Assembly: GCA_002321395.1 (NCBI GenBank)
Contig: DCMK01000016.1
Coordinates: 17,987-48,060, forward strand
Direction of reading: 5' to 3'
Source of the DNA: Caryophanales bacterium UBA1624
GTDB taxonomy: Bacteria; Bacillota_I; Bacilli_A; RFN20; CAG-826
Length of the DNA stretch: 30,074 nt
Shown here: positions 7,044 through 15,500 of the stretch, piece by piece
How the letters are laid out: each line of letters opens with the position of its first letter
How positions within the stretch are numbered: position 1 is the stretch's first letter
Notes under the pieces: generated by a model
Database searches by the model: none
The model's input: the letters and a program-made list of their open reading frames with translations, nothing else
What the model was told of the DNA's origin: nothing
Made by a program: the position numbers and the translations under genes

Positions 7044-7973
7044 ATGGGGAGCCACTATCCCGTCATGCTGCAGGAAGCCGTCGATGCCCTGGACGTCGTC
7101 CCAGGTGGCGTTTACGTCGACTGCACATTGGGCCGGGGCGGGCATTCCAGCCTGATTCTTGAGAAGCTCCAAGGCAAGGGCCGCCTCTATTGCTTCGACC
7201 TCGACGAAGAGGCTATGAAAGAAAGCCGCCAAAGGCTTCTGCAAGCAGGGGACAACTTCACCCTCATCCACGGCAACTTCGCCTTCTTAAAGCAAAGAAT
7301 GCAGGAAGAAGGGGTGGGGGAAGTCGATGGGATCCTCGCCGACTTAGGCGTATCGAGCCCCCAATTCGACGAGGCGGAGCGAGGCTTCTCCTACAAAGAA
7401 GACGCCCCCTTGGACATGAGGATGGATCAAACCCAGGCTTACTCGGCCTTCGAGCTCGTGAACCAAACCCCCGAGAAAGAGCTCGCGGAGATCTTCTACC
7501 AATATGGGGAAGACCCCTATTCCGGGAAAATCGCCCGCAGCATCGCCTTGGAAAGAAAGAAGAAGGCGATCCGCACCACAGGGGAGCTGGTTGAGATCAT
7601 CAAACGCAGCAAACCCGAGAAGGAGCTCCGCAAGAAAGGCCATCCCGCCAAGCAGATCTTCCAAGCCATCCGCATCGCGGTCAACGGGGAGGAAGACGCC
7701 TTGAAAACCTTGCTCCGAGATGGCCCCGATTTGCTGCGCCATGGGGGAAGGCTCGCGATCATCACCTTCATGTCGCTGGACGACCGTCTGGTGAAGAGGG
7801 AATTCCAGAGGAGAGCCATCGCCAAAGTCGACCGCCATCAGATCAGCCTCCCGGGGGAGGAGGAGATGCCTTACCGCATCCTGACCCCCAAGCCGATCCA
7901 GCCCAGCCAAAAGGAGCTCGAGGAGAACCATCGCTCCGCTTCGGCCAAGCTCAGGGTCTTAGAAAGGAAATGA
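7044..7973 (+). CDS. rsmH: 16S rRNA m4C1402 methyltransferase RsmH (MraW)
   Basis: 309 residues, full length. Transfers a methyl group from SAM to N4 of C1402 in the 16S rRNA P-site region. Family motifs from the N-terminus: HYPVMLQEAVDAL, VDCTLGRGGHSSLIL (SAM-binding), GILADLGVSSPQFDEAERGF, DAPLDMRMDQ, HPAKQIFQAIRIAVN and the C-terminal NHRSASAKLRVLER. It starts 2 bases after the mraZ stop, with AAGGAG inside the end of mraZ. This is the standard second gene of dcw clusters, including those of wall-less Mollicutes. Confidence 0.97.
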   Translation: MGSHYPVMLQEAVDALDVVPGGVYVDCTLGRGGHSSLILEKLQGKGRLYCFDLDEEAMKESRQRLLQAGDNFTLIHGNFAFLKQRMQEEGVGEVDGILADLGVSSPQFDEAERGFSYKEDAPLDMRMDQTQAYSAFELVNQTPEKELAEIFYQYGEDPYSGKIARSIALERKKKAIRTTGELVEIIKRSKPEKELRKKGHPAKQIFQAIRIAVNGEEDALKTLLRDGPDLLRHGGRLAIITFMSLDDRLVKREFQRRAIAKVDRHQISLPGEEEMPYRILTPKPIQPSQKELEENHRSASAKLRVLERK

Positions 7974-7985
7974 AGGAGAAACGCC

Positions 7986-8216
7986 ATGAAAGACAAACTC
8001 TATAAAACCGGGCACAAAAAAGCCTATTACCGGCTCCGCGCCGCTTTGCGCATCACCGGTCTTTCTTTGGCCCTCGCTTTGTCCACCGCGGCCCCCGTCC
8101 TCATCACCTATGGGGTGGAGCAGAGCCGGGCCGAAGCCGCCCAAGCCAGCGAGGAGAGCTCGGAGGAGAGCGCCTCTAACCCCATCCAGATCGCCTCGAT
8201 CCTCGGGGTGGAATAA
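7986..8216 (+). CDS. Small single-pass membrane protein in the FtsL position
   Basis: 76 residues. A basic N-terminus (KDKLYKTGHKKAYYRLRAALR) is followed by one hydrophobic segment at about residues 24-44 and a short Ser/Glu-rich outer tail of about 30 residues. This predicts N-in, single-pass topology. AAGGAG precedes the ATG, 12 bases after rsmH. The gene occupies the place where ftsL usually follows rsmH and has the same topology, but the outer part is too short and lacks the leucine-zipper coiled coil of FtsL. It may be a reduced FtsL analogue or an unrelated small protein. A strong terminator follows, separating it from ftsA. Confidence 0.75.
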   Translation: MKDKLYKTGHKKAYYRLRAALRITGLSLALALSTAAPVLITYGVEQSRAEAAQASEESSEESASNPIQIASILGVE

Positions 8217-8231
8217 AAAGGGAAAGGCAAG

Positions 8232-8259
8232 AAGGAGGAGGGGAGCGCCCCTCCTTTTT
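8232..8259 (+). terminator. Rho-independent terminator after the mraZ operon
   Basis: Core stem GGAGGGG (8237-8243) and CCCCTCC (8248-8254), loop AGCG, followed by TTTTT (8255-8259); the preceding AAGGA extends the stem with A-U and G-U pairs. Confidence 0.9.
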
Positions 8260-8512
8260 CGTTCGCCCCCTCATTTGGGAAGCCAAGAAAGGAAGGGGCG
8301 GAAGCCCCGGATGAGGCCGCGGGGAGGGCCGCCTTTCCCTTCTGCTTTGGGGAATTTCGGACAAAAGGAAAATGGGCATTCTTGCCATGAGTCCGAGAAT
8401 GAGCGAGAAAAACACCCGTTGCCAACGAAGGATTCCCGAATCATGAATTGTACCAAAAAACTACTAAAAACATTCTAGATAATTCTTGAGGTGGCTCTAG
8501 GAAACTTCGTTT
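8260..8512 (+). other. Intergenic region before ftsA with no recognised gene
   Basis: The gap from 8217 to 8537 is 321 bases. After the terminator it holds a small hairpin GGGGC-GGAA-GCCCC (8295-8308), a G+C-rich patch (to about 8340), then A+T-rich DNA towards ftsA. No convincing ORF, tRNA or complete promoter is visible; the ftsA promoter must lie in the A+T-rich end. Confidence 0.5.
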
Positions 8513-8532
8513 GGGTATATTAAAATATACCC
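8513..8532. promoter_or_regulatory. Inverted repeat directly upstream of ftsA, candidate operator/promoter
   Basis: GGGTATATTAAAATATACCC has perfect 9-base arms (8513-8521 and 8524-8532) around AA, ending 5 bases before the ATG at 8538. It contains -10-like hexamers (TATATT at 8516, TAAAAT at 8521, TATACC at 8526), so a protein bound here would cover the promoter. No clear -35 box was found. Confidence 0.55.
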
Positions 8533-8537
8533 GCATT

Positions 8538-9794
8538 ATGGAACCAAAACGCTTTGCCTGCTTCGACCTTTCCCATAAATCCATCAAGCTTTTGATCGGA
8601 TATTGCCTTGGCGAGACCCCCATCGTCCTCTACACCCGGGAAGCCCCCATCGACTCCTTGATAGAAGGCGGATTGATCGCCGATCGCGAGGGCTTGAAGA
8701 AGGCCCTTTCCTCCTTCGCCAAATTCGATGAGCCCGAGATGAAATTGAAGGGGACGATTTCCGAGCTCTGCCTCTGCCTTCCTCCGTTTGGGCTGAAGAT
8801 TTACGAGAAGAACGAATCGACGACCTCGGCTTCCTCCGATCAAAGGATCGGGCGCGTCGACATCGCGAACGTCATCACCAAAGTGAAGAACGAGACGATC
8901 CCCGGCGGGAACGAAGTGGTGGACATCATCCCCATCCAGTTCCTCCTTCAAAGCGGGGAGGTCTTCGCCAACCCCCCCGTGGGGAAGCAGAGCTCGTCCC
9001 TTGGCGTGAAGGCGATGATCCACACCCTGCCCAAAGCCATCGCCCAGGATTACCAAAGCCTCGTCAACGAAGCCGGCTTCCGCATCAAGAAAGTGGCGGT
9101 GGCCCCTTATTGCCAAGCGCTCCTTTATTCCCTTGACCCCTCTTTGCCGGAAAACTACCTTTTGGTCGATATGGGGGCCAAGACCACCTCGCTTTCCCTC
9201 ATCGGCGGCGGCCAGCCCTATTGCTCCGCCCCCTTCCATTTGGGCTCCGACGACTTGACCGACCTCCTCTCCACCCGCCTCGGCATCGGCAAAGACAAAG
9301 CCGAGGAGATCAAGAAGACCTTCGGCTACGACAAGCGCCCCTTCGCTTATTCCCCATCCTTGGCCAAAGGGACCGATCCCCAAACCGGATTGGCCAAAGA
9401 CGTCGACCAAAAGGCCGTGAACGCGGTGATCGAGGAGTACTTCGATGCCTTCTTCACCCAGTTTCAAGCCGCCTTCTTGACCCTTTTCCCCAGCGACAAG
9501 GAAACTCTCGCCCCCTTCCCGCTTTTCCTCACCGGGGGAGGCAGCCAGCTCGCGGGGCTACCTTCCTTCTTCCAAAGGCACTTCCCCAACCGGCCCATCC
9601 TCTTCCCCCTCCCGCGGGTCATCGGATGCAGGGACCCGCGCTTCTCCGCCTGCCTGGGCCTATTGATCGCCTCCTCCCATTACACCGGAAGCCTGGAGGA
9701 CAACTACCACGGCGTGGCCCAAGTCACTCGGATGAGCCAAAAGAAAGAAAAGAAGGAAAGGCGTTCCGATTCCCCCAACGAAGACGCTTTGTAA
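8538..9794 (+). CDS. ftsA: Cell division protein FtsA (divergent)
   Basis: 418 residues. Actin-fold ATPase that links FtsZ to the membrane. Visible nucleotide-site elements are CFDLSHKSIKLLIG (phosphate 1, residues about 8-21), LLVDMGAKTTSLSLI (phosphate 2, about 208-222) and LTGGGSQLAG (adenosine motif, 331-340). Phosphate 2 lacks the usual DIGGGTT glycines. The C-terminus is hydrophilic (SQKKEKKERRSDSPNEDAL) and I see no membrane-targeting amphipathic helix of the usual kind. The ATG at 8538 has no Shine-Dalgarno site. A TTG at 8511 in frame, with AGGA eight bases before it, is an alternative start that would add nine residues and translate the inverted repeat. Position immediately before ftsZ supports the call. 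Confidence 0.88.
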   Translation: MEPKRFACFDLSHKSIKLLIGYCLGETPIVLYTREAPIDSLIEGGLIADREGLKKALSSFAKFDEPEMKLKGTISELCLCLPPFGLKIYEKNESTTSASSDQRIGRVDIANVITKVKNETIPGGNEVVDIIPIQFLLQSGEVFANPPVGKQSSSLGVKAMIHTLPKAIAQDYQSLVNEAGFRIKKVAVAPYCQALLYSLDPSLPENYLLVDMGAKTTSLSLIGGGQPYCSAPFHLGSDDLTDLLSTRLGIGKDKAEEIKKTFGYDKRPFAYSPSLAKGTDPQTGLAKDVDQKAVNAVIEEYFDAFFTQFQAAFLTLFPSDKETLAPFPLFLTGGGSQLAGLPSFFQRHFPNRPILFPLPRVIGCRDPRFSACLGLLIASSHYTGSLEDNYHGVAQVTRMSQKKEKKERRSDSPNEDAL

Positions 9795-9810
9795 CAAGGA
9801 GACCCACATT

Positions 9811-10977
9811 ATGAGCAACGATAGCCAATCCATGGATCTGGATAACTTCGAACCCGTCGCCCGCATCATCGTCATCGGCGTCGGCGGGGCCGGCAACAAC
9901 GCCGTCAACCGCATGATCGACGAGAACATCTCCAACGTCGAATTCTACGTGTTCAACACCGACAAGCAGGCCTTGGCCACCTCCAAAGCCCCCAACCGCG
10001 TCGCCTTGGGCGAACAAGTCACCCACGGCCTCGGCGCCGGAGGGGATCCTAGGGTCGGCAAAGAAGCCGCGAATCAGTCGGAGGAGACCATCCGCTCCAT
10101 CGTCAAAGGGGCCGATTTGGTCTTCATCGCCGCCGGCATGGGCGGCGGAACCGGAACCGGGGCCGCCCCGGTGGTCGCCTCCATCGCCAAAGAGGAAGGC
10201 GCTTTGACCATCGCCATCGTCACCCGACCCTTCACCTTCGAAGGCAAGACCCGGATCGCCAATTCGGTCACCGGGCTCAACGATCTCAAAGACGCCGTCG
10301 ACTCGATCATCATCGTCAGCAACGACAAGCTCCTTTCCTCGGCCGGGAAAGCCTCCATCGGCGACGCCTTCGCCGAATCCGACCGCGTCTTGGCTCAATC
10401 CGTCCGCACGGTCACCGATCTGATCCTTCTCCCGGCGGTCATCAACCTCGATTTCGCCGACGTCAAAAGCGTCCTGAAGGGATCGGGCATCGCCCTGATC
10501 GGCTTCGGGACGGGCTCTGGCCCCAACAAAGCGGAGGAGGCGGCCGAGAACGCGATCAACTCGCCTTTGCTGGAAGCCTCGATCTCCGGGGCAAGAAAAG
10601 TCATCATCTCCGTCACCTGCGGCTCCAACGTCTCCCTCTTCGATTCCCAGGAATGCGCCAACCGCATCTCCGAGACGGCCGGGACGGGGGTGGACGTGAT
10701 GTTCGGGCTCTCCATCAACCCGCAGCTGGAGGATACGATCCTCGTCTCCGTCATCGCCGCGGACTTCTCCGAGGAATACGATTTCACCTCCGTGCCCAAA
10801 TTCACCCCGCTCCGCCGGGATGAGGTCGGCACCGGGGTCGACGCCACCCGCGCCAAGGAGATCGCCTCTTTGGAGGAGAGCCAAAAGAAGGATGGGGAAG
10901 AGGAAGAGGACATCCCCACCAAAATCCTGCCCAATTTCCTGAAAGGGATCCTCGGCGGGAACGATTCCAATGCCTGA
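9811..10977 (+). CDS. ftsZ: Cell division GTPase FtsZ
   Basis: 388 residues. Tubulin-like GTPase that forms the division ring. The signature GGGTGTG is at residues 111-117, the T7 synergy loop NLDFAD at 212-217, and VGGAGNNAVNRM near residues 23-35 begins the Rossmann part. After the core (to about 320) comes an acidic linker (KKDGEEEE) and then DIPTKILPNFLKG (367-379), the conserved C-terminal peptide used to bind FtsA and other partners. AAGGAG (9796-9801) precedes the ATG, 16 bases after the ftsA stop. ftsA and ftsZ form a two-gene unit closed by two terminators. Confidence 0.98.
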   Translation: MSNDSQSMDLDNFEPVARIIVIGVGGAGNNAVNRMIDENISNVEFYVFNTDKQALATSKAPNRVALGEQVTHGLGAGGDPRVGKEAANQSEETIRSIVKGADLVFIAAGMGGGTGTGAAPVVASIAKEEGALTIAIVTRPFTFEGKTRIANSVTGLNDLKDAVDSIIIVSNDKLLSSAGKASIGDAFAESDRVLAQSVRTVTDLILLPAVINLDFADVKSVLKGSGIALIGFGTGSGPNKAEEAAENAINSPLLEASISGARKVIISVTCGSNVSLFDSQECANRISETAGTGVDVMFGLSINPQLEDTILVSVIAADFSEEYDFTSVPKFTPLRRDEVGTGVDATRAKEIASLEESQKKDGEEEEDIPTKILPNFLKGILGGNDSNA

Positions 10978-10982
10978 CCCCT

Positions 10983-11006
10983 AAGCGCGCCCCGCGGCGC
11001 GCTTTT
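10983..11006 (+). terminator. Terminator 1 after ftsZ
   Basis: Perfect 9-base arms AAGCGCGCC (10983-10991) and GGCGCGCTT (10996-11004), loop CCGC, with the T-run at 11003-11006. Confidence 0.9.
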
Positions 11007-11017
11007 CCTTTCCCTTA

Positions 11018-11050
11018 CCCCCCTTTTCCGCGCGGAAAGGGGGGCTTTTT
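11018..11050 (+). terminator. Terminator 2 after ftsZ
   Basis: CCCCCC (11018-11023) pairs with GGGGGG (11039-11044), extended by TTTTCCG against CGGAAA with one bulge, followed by C and TTTTT (11046-11050). It backs up the first terminator 12 bases upstream. Confidence 0.85.
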
Positions 11051-11083
11051 CCTTTCCGCCTCAGTCGCTGAGGCGCATTTTCC

Positions 11084-11114
11084 TTGCCTTAACGTCCCTG
11101 CTTCGTTCTATACT
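11084..11114 (+). promoter_or_regulatory. Promoter of the SWIM-helicase operon, apparently leaderless
   Basis: TATACT at 11109-11114 ends 7 bases before the ATG at 11122. The best -35 is TTGCCT at 11084-11089, with a long 19-base spacer. There is no Shine-Dalgarno site between the -10 box and the ATG. Confidence 0.5.
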
Positions 11115-11121
11115 ACAAGTT

Positions 11122-12570
11122 ATGAGAAAGCGCAAACTTCCCCTTTACAGCCAAAACCACGTTCGCTTCCCTGGGGAGGAGTTCCTCCAAGGGAAGGAAC
11201 TCTATGAGCAGGGGAAGGCCTCCATCACCTATTTCGACCCCCTCTCCGGGGAAGCCCATGGGAACGTGGAGGAGGGGGGCAAGCGCTTCGCGATCGGGAT
11301 GAGCTTCTCCTTAGAAGGCTCCCTTTCGGGGGCTTCTTGCTCCTGCCGCGGGAACTCAAACCATCCCTGCCGCCACATGGCCGCCCTTTTGCTGCGCCTA
11401 GAGGAGGAAGTGGGGGAGAACTGCGAAGCCTCCCTGCCGGACTTCCAATTCTACCTGAAGACCATCTCGCCCTATTTCGAAAGCAAGGGGAGCCTGTATT
11501 TTCTGCAGAAAGGGCTCAAGGAGCTGAAGAAACGGTCCTTGAAGTGGAATTGGGACGAGGCCGCGGTTTGCTCGGGCATCAAAGCGATCCTGAAAAGCGC
11601 GCCGACGTATTCGGGGTTCGGGGAGGAAGAAGACGGGGGTTACCTCGCCCCGTTTTTGGAAAGCCTCCCTTTCCCGGAGGATTTCCTCTCCAATTGCCTT
11701 TCCTTCGTGCCCCCCTTGCTTTCCCAAGCGGGCAAGAAGGGGTTCTTCCTCGCCTGTTTGAAAGGGGAAAGGGAGCGGAGCTTGGCCCTAGAGAGGTTCG
11801 ACGCGGGGCTGACGAATGGGTCCAGCTACGATCTGCTGAACCTCTTCTTGGGGGAGGAAGAGAGGCTGCTGTCCCTATTGCCTCCTTATAGCCTTCATCT
11901 CCTTTGCCGGGCCGATTTCCGCTTCAAGGCCTACCCCGTCCTTTCGAAGGTCCTTCTTCGACAGGAAGACGGGGAGGGGTTGCGCCTGCTGTCGGAGAAC
12001 CCCTATTGCGCCCTCCCCGCCTCCACTTGGGAGGAGATGGGGAAAGAATTGGAGAAGACCCTTGGCCCCAGCGCCGCTCTTCCTTGCTATAAGAAGATGT
12101 TCGGCCTCTTCGGGGGCGATTTCCCCGCCCTTTGCTCCTATTGGAGGGGCCTAGGCGAAGAGCAGAAGCGGGGCAAGGAAGGCGAATTCCTTTCCTTCCT
12201 CTCCTCCAGCAAATTGCTCTCCCCTTTCCTTTTCCTTTTGGGCAAAGGGAAGGAGGAGGACATCCCCTCTTTAAGGCTTGGGGACTTCCCCCTCCTCAAG
12301 GAAGAGCTATCCCCTTTTCCCTATCAGCCCGTTCTGATCAGCAAAGCCGAGAAGGCCTTGAAGGACAAAAACTTGGATGAGGGCGATCCCCTTTACCAAT
12401 GCTTCCTTTCCTTCCCCTGCTTAGTCCCTTTGCTTCTTTCCCCCTCCGCGGAGGCCTATTCCCTCCTTTCTCCCTCCCTTCGCGGCAACTACCTCCGCTT
12501 GCTCCAAAAAAGGGGGCTTTGCCAACGGAAGGGGCTCACCCCCTGGGAGGATACCCATGTATCTATCTAG
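11122..12570 (+). CDS. SWIM zinc-finger protein
   Basis: 482 residues. The N-terminal region carries a SWIM zinc-binding motif CxC-x7-CxH (C73, C75, C83, H85: CSCRGNSNHPCRHMAALLL), a fold that binds DNA or protein partners. The remaining roughly 390 residues are Leu/Ser/Phe-rich and look helical, with no motif I recognise. In many Firmicutes the SWIM domain is the N-terminal part of a SNF2-type helicase; here it is a separate gene whose stop overlaps the helicase start by 14 bases. The two products probably work together. The ATG at 11122 lies directly after a -10 box without a ribosome site. Confidence 0.85.
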   Translation: MRKRKLPLYSQNHVRFPGEEFLQGKELYEQGKASITYFDPLSGEAHGNVEEGGKRFAIGMSFSLEGSLSGASCSCRGNSNHPCRHMAALLLRLEEEVGENCEASLPDFQFYLKTISPYFESKGSLYFLQKGLKELKKRSLKWNWDEAAVCSGIKAILKSAPTYSGFGEEEDGGYLAPFLESLPFPEDFLSNCLSFVPPLLSQAGKKGFFLACLKGERERSLALERFDAGLTNGSSYDLLNLFLGEEERLLSLLPPYSLHLLCRADFRFKAYPVLSKVLLRQEDGEGLRLLSENPYCALPASTWEEMGKELEKTLGPSAALPCYKKMFGLFGGDFPALCSYWRGLGEEQKRGKEGEFLSFLSSSKLLSPFLFLLGKGKEEDIPSLRLGDFPLLKEELSPFPYQPVLISKAEKALKDKNLDEGDPLYQCFLSFPCLVPLLLSPSAEAYSLLSPSLRGNYLRLLQKRGLCQRKGLTPWEDTHVSI

Positions 12571-15500
12571 CCTGAAGGAACAGACCCTCCTTTCTTGGGA
12601 GGAAGAGCTCAAGAAAGACCCGACTTACAAGGAAGAGCTCGCCTTTTTCTCCGACCCGGGGACGCGGGTCTATTTCTCCTTCTTCCCGGAGGATTGCTCC
12701 TTCCTCTACGAAGCCATCTCCCCCTCCTCCCATTATTGGAGCTTCCGCCTGGACGCGGGAAAGCAAGTCTCCCCCAACCCAAGCTTTCCCTCCCTCAAGC
12801 CTTCATCCTGGCTCCTTTTGGCCCTGCAATTGGCCAAGAAGGAGAAAGCGATGGGGGAGAAGGAAAGGGCGGCGCTTTATTCCTGCGCGACCCCAAAAGC
12901 CAAGCGGATCGCCTCCTTAAGCGAAGAGGAGGCCAAGGAATTCAGCGACGCGGAGAGCGAGCTCGCCCGCTTGAAGGAGACCCTCCCATCTTGCCTCCCG
13001 AATCTGGCGAAATCCCAAATCCCCGAATGGTCCTATTCCTTTTTGAAGGAAGGGAAGTCCTTCAAAGGCTTCCTTTACCTCCGAAGCGACGGGGAAAGGA
13101 AGAAAATCGGGAACCCCTTCTTGCTGCTGGACGCCTATAAGAAAGGGAAGAAAGCCACCTTCTCCGCCTTCGCGCTGGATTTCGCTTCCCTCCCCTCGAT
13201 CCCAAGCTTCGAATACCTCCTCTCGCGGGCTCATTTCCCTTCCTCGGTCGAGGACTTCTTCCTCCTTCGGGAAGAGGACCTCCCCCCGTTCCTCTTTTCG
13301 CTGCCCCCGGGGAGCTCTTTGTTCTATTCCCTGGCCCCGTATTCGGTCCCTTCCCCCCTTGAGGGGAAGCTCTCCTACCAGCAGGGGCGCGGGATCGCCT
13401 GCCCCTATCCTTTGGAGGAAGGGGATGAGGCTTACTTTGGGAAAGGGCTTGAGGCCTTGTTCAAAAAGAAGGAGGGCCGCTTGCTCTTGCTGCGCTTCCC
13501 CTCCCCCTACGCGGAAAAGGCCTACCGGTTCTATGCCGCCCACCCTTCCTTCCCGGAATCCTTGCTTTCCCCCAAGATCACCGAGGCGTTTTTGCCTTAT
13601 CTAAGCAAAAAGGACTGCTATGGGGACCTCCCCCCGCGATTCGAAATCTCCTATTCCCTTGCCTTAACTTCCTCTTCCTTGAAAGCTTCCTCTTCCTATT
13701 CCCGCGGCGATGGGCCCCTTTCTTCCCTCACGGAGGAGGAAAAAGCCAAAAAGCAGGCCTTTTTGGACGCTTTGTCCTTCCTCTCCCTCCCCGAGAACGG
13801 GGAAATCAAAGACAAAGCGACGTTGGAGAAGGTCCTCTCCGAGGATCTGACCCCCCTTTCCTCCCTTTGCCGCCTCAGCCTCCCCGCGGGGCTTTCCTCC
13901 CTTCCCCGGGAAAGGAGGTTCCCCTCCGTCCATTTCTCCTTGAAGAAGCAAAGCGCGGGATCCTTCCTTCTGTTGCCCGAGCTTTCCTTTTCCTCCTCCG
14001 GATGGACCCCCCAGGAGATCTCCTCGGCCTTTTCGCAGTACGCGGAAGGGAAGGCCTTCTTCCTGAAAGACGGGGTTCCTTTCCTTTTGTCTTCCCTCCG
14101 CGGGAGCCTCCTCGACGAACTGAAGGAGATGGGCAAAGACCTCTCCTCCCCCTTGTCTTTGTCTCTTCCGGAGGCCCTCCGCCTCCATCTGTCCTCCTCC
14201 GAAGAGGGAGGAGGGGAATTGGAAGGGATCCTCGCCCAAATCCTCGATTACCGGAACAGCCCCTTGAAGAAGTCCCCCGTTACCGCCTTGCTCCGCCCTT
14301 ACCAAATCGAAGCGGTGCAGTGGATGGGCGTGCTCGCCCGCTTCGGCTTGGGCGGGGTTTTGGGCGATGAGATGGGGTTGGGCAAAACCTTGGAGAGCAT
14401 CGCCTTCCTTTCGACCTTGGAAAACGAGGGGCCCGTTTTGATCGTCGCCCCGAAGTCGGTCCTCTACAACTGGAAAGAGGAATTCGCCCGCTTCAACCCA
14501 AGGCAGGAGGTCATCGTGCTCCCGACCCTCCAAAAGGAGAGGGAGCAGACCATCCTTTCCATCCAGGAAAAGGAGAGGAAGGTCTACCTGACCTCCTATG
14601 ATTCGCTTCGGAACGACGTCGCCTTCTACAAAGGGAAGACCTTCGCCTGCCTGATGCTCGACGAGGCCCAAAGCATCGCCAACGCCTTCGCCAAGAAAAG
14701 CCTCGCCGTGAAGGAAATCCGATCCTCCTGCCGCTTCGCATTGACCGGAACGCCAATCCAAAACTCCCTCTTAGACCTTTGGTCCATCTTCGATTTCTTG
14801 GTCCCTGGATACTTCCCTGGATACTCTTCCTTCAAAGAGGACTACGGGACCATCGAGTTCGCGAGCCTGGAAAAGAAGAAACGTCTTAAGAACGCGATCT
14901 CCCCCTTCCTCCTCCGCCGAACCAAGGAAGAGGTCCTCTTGGATCTGCCTCCCTTTGAGGAAAAGGACTTCTTCCTCAGCCTCGGCTCCGAACAAGAGAA
15001 GGTCTATCAAGAATACCTATCCCAAGCCCGCGGGGAATTGGGCAGGGAAGGAGGGGACCGCATCTCGATTTTGGCCGCCCTTACCCGCCTCCGCCAGATC
15101 TGCGTCGACCCCAGCCTGTTTTTGCCTTCCTTCCCCGAGGAGGGCGTCAAGATCTCCTATTTGGCGGAAAGCCTGCTTTCTTTGACCCAAGGGGGCCATA
15201 AGGCTTTGATTTTCTCTAGCTTCGTCACCGCCTTGAAGCTCGTCGGGAAAAAGCTCGACCAGCTTGGCCTCAAGCATTACCTCTTGGAGGGGAGTTCGAC
15301 CGCCGAAGAGAGGATCGAAATGGCCAATTCCTTCAACGCGGATCCTTCCGTGGGGGCGATGCTGATCTCTTTGAAGGCCGGCGGGACCGGGCTCAACCTA
15401 ACGGGGGCCGACACCGTCTTCCTCCTCGATCCCTGGTGGAACCTCTCCGCGGAGGAGCAGGCCTTCGCCCGCGCCCACCGCATCGGGCAGAAGAAGAGCC

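Noticed and set aside
9724..10884. Long minus-strand ORF opposite ftsZ
   Set aside because: Gly/Asp/Val-rich shadow of ftsZ codons.
12540..12575. Sequencing frameshift joining the SWIM and helicase genes
   Set aside because: The second gene has a GGGAGG ribosome site six bases before its ATG, and there is no homopolymer at the junction.
14802..14826. Tandem repeat CCTGGATACTT/CCTGGATACTC in the helicase
   Set aside because: Two copies only, within coding sequence (PGY-F-PGY); likely trivial.
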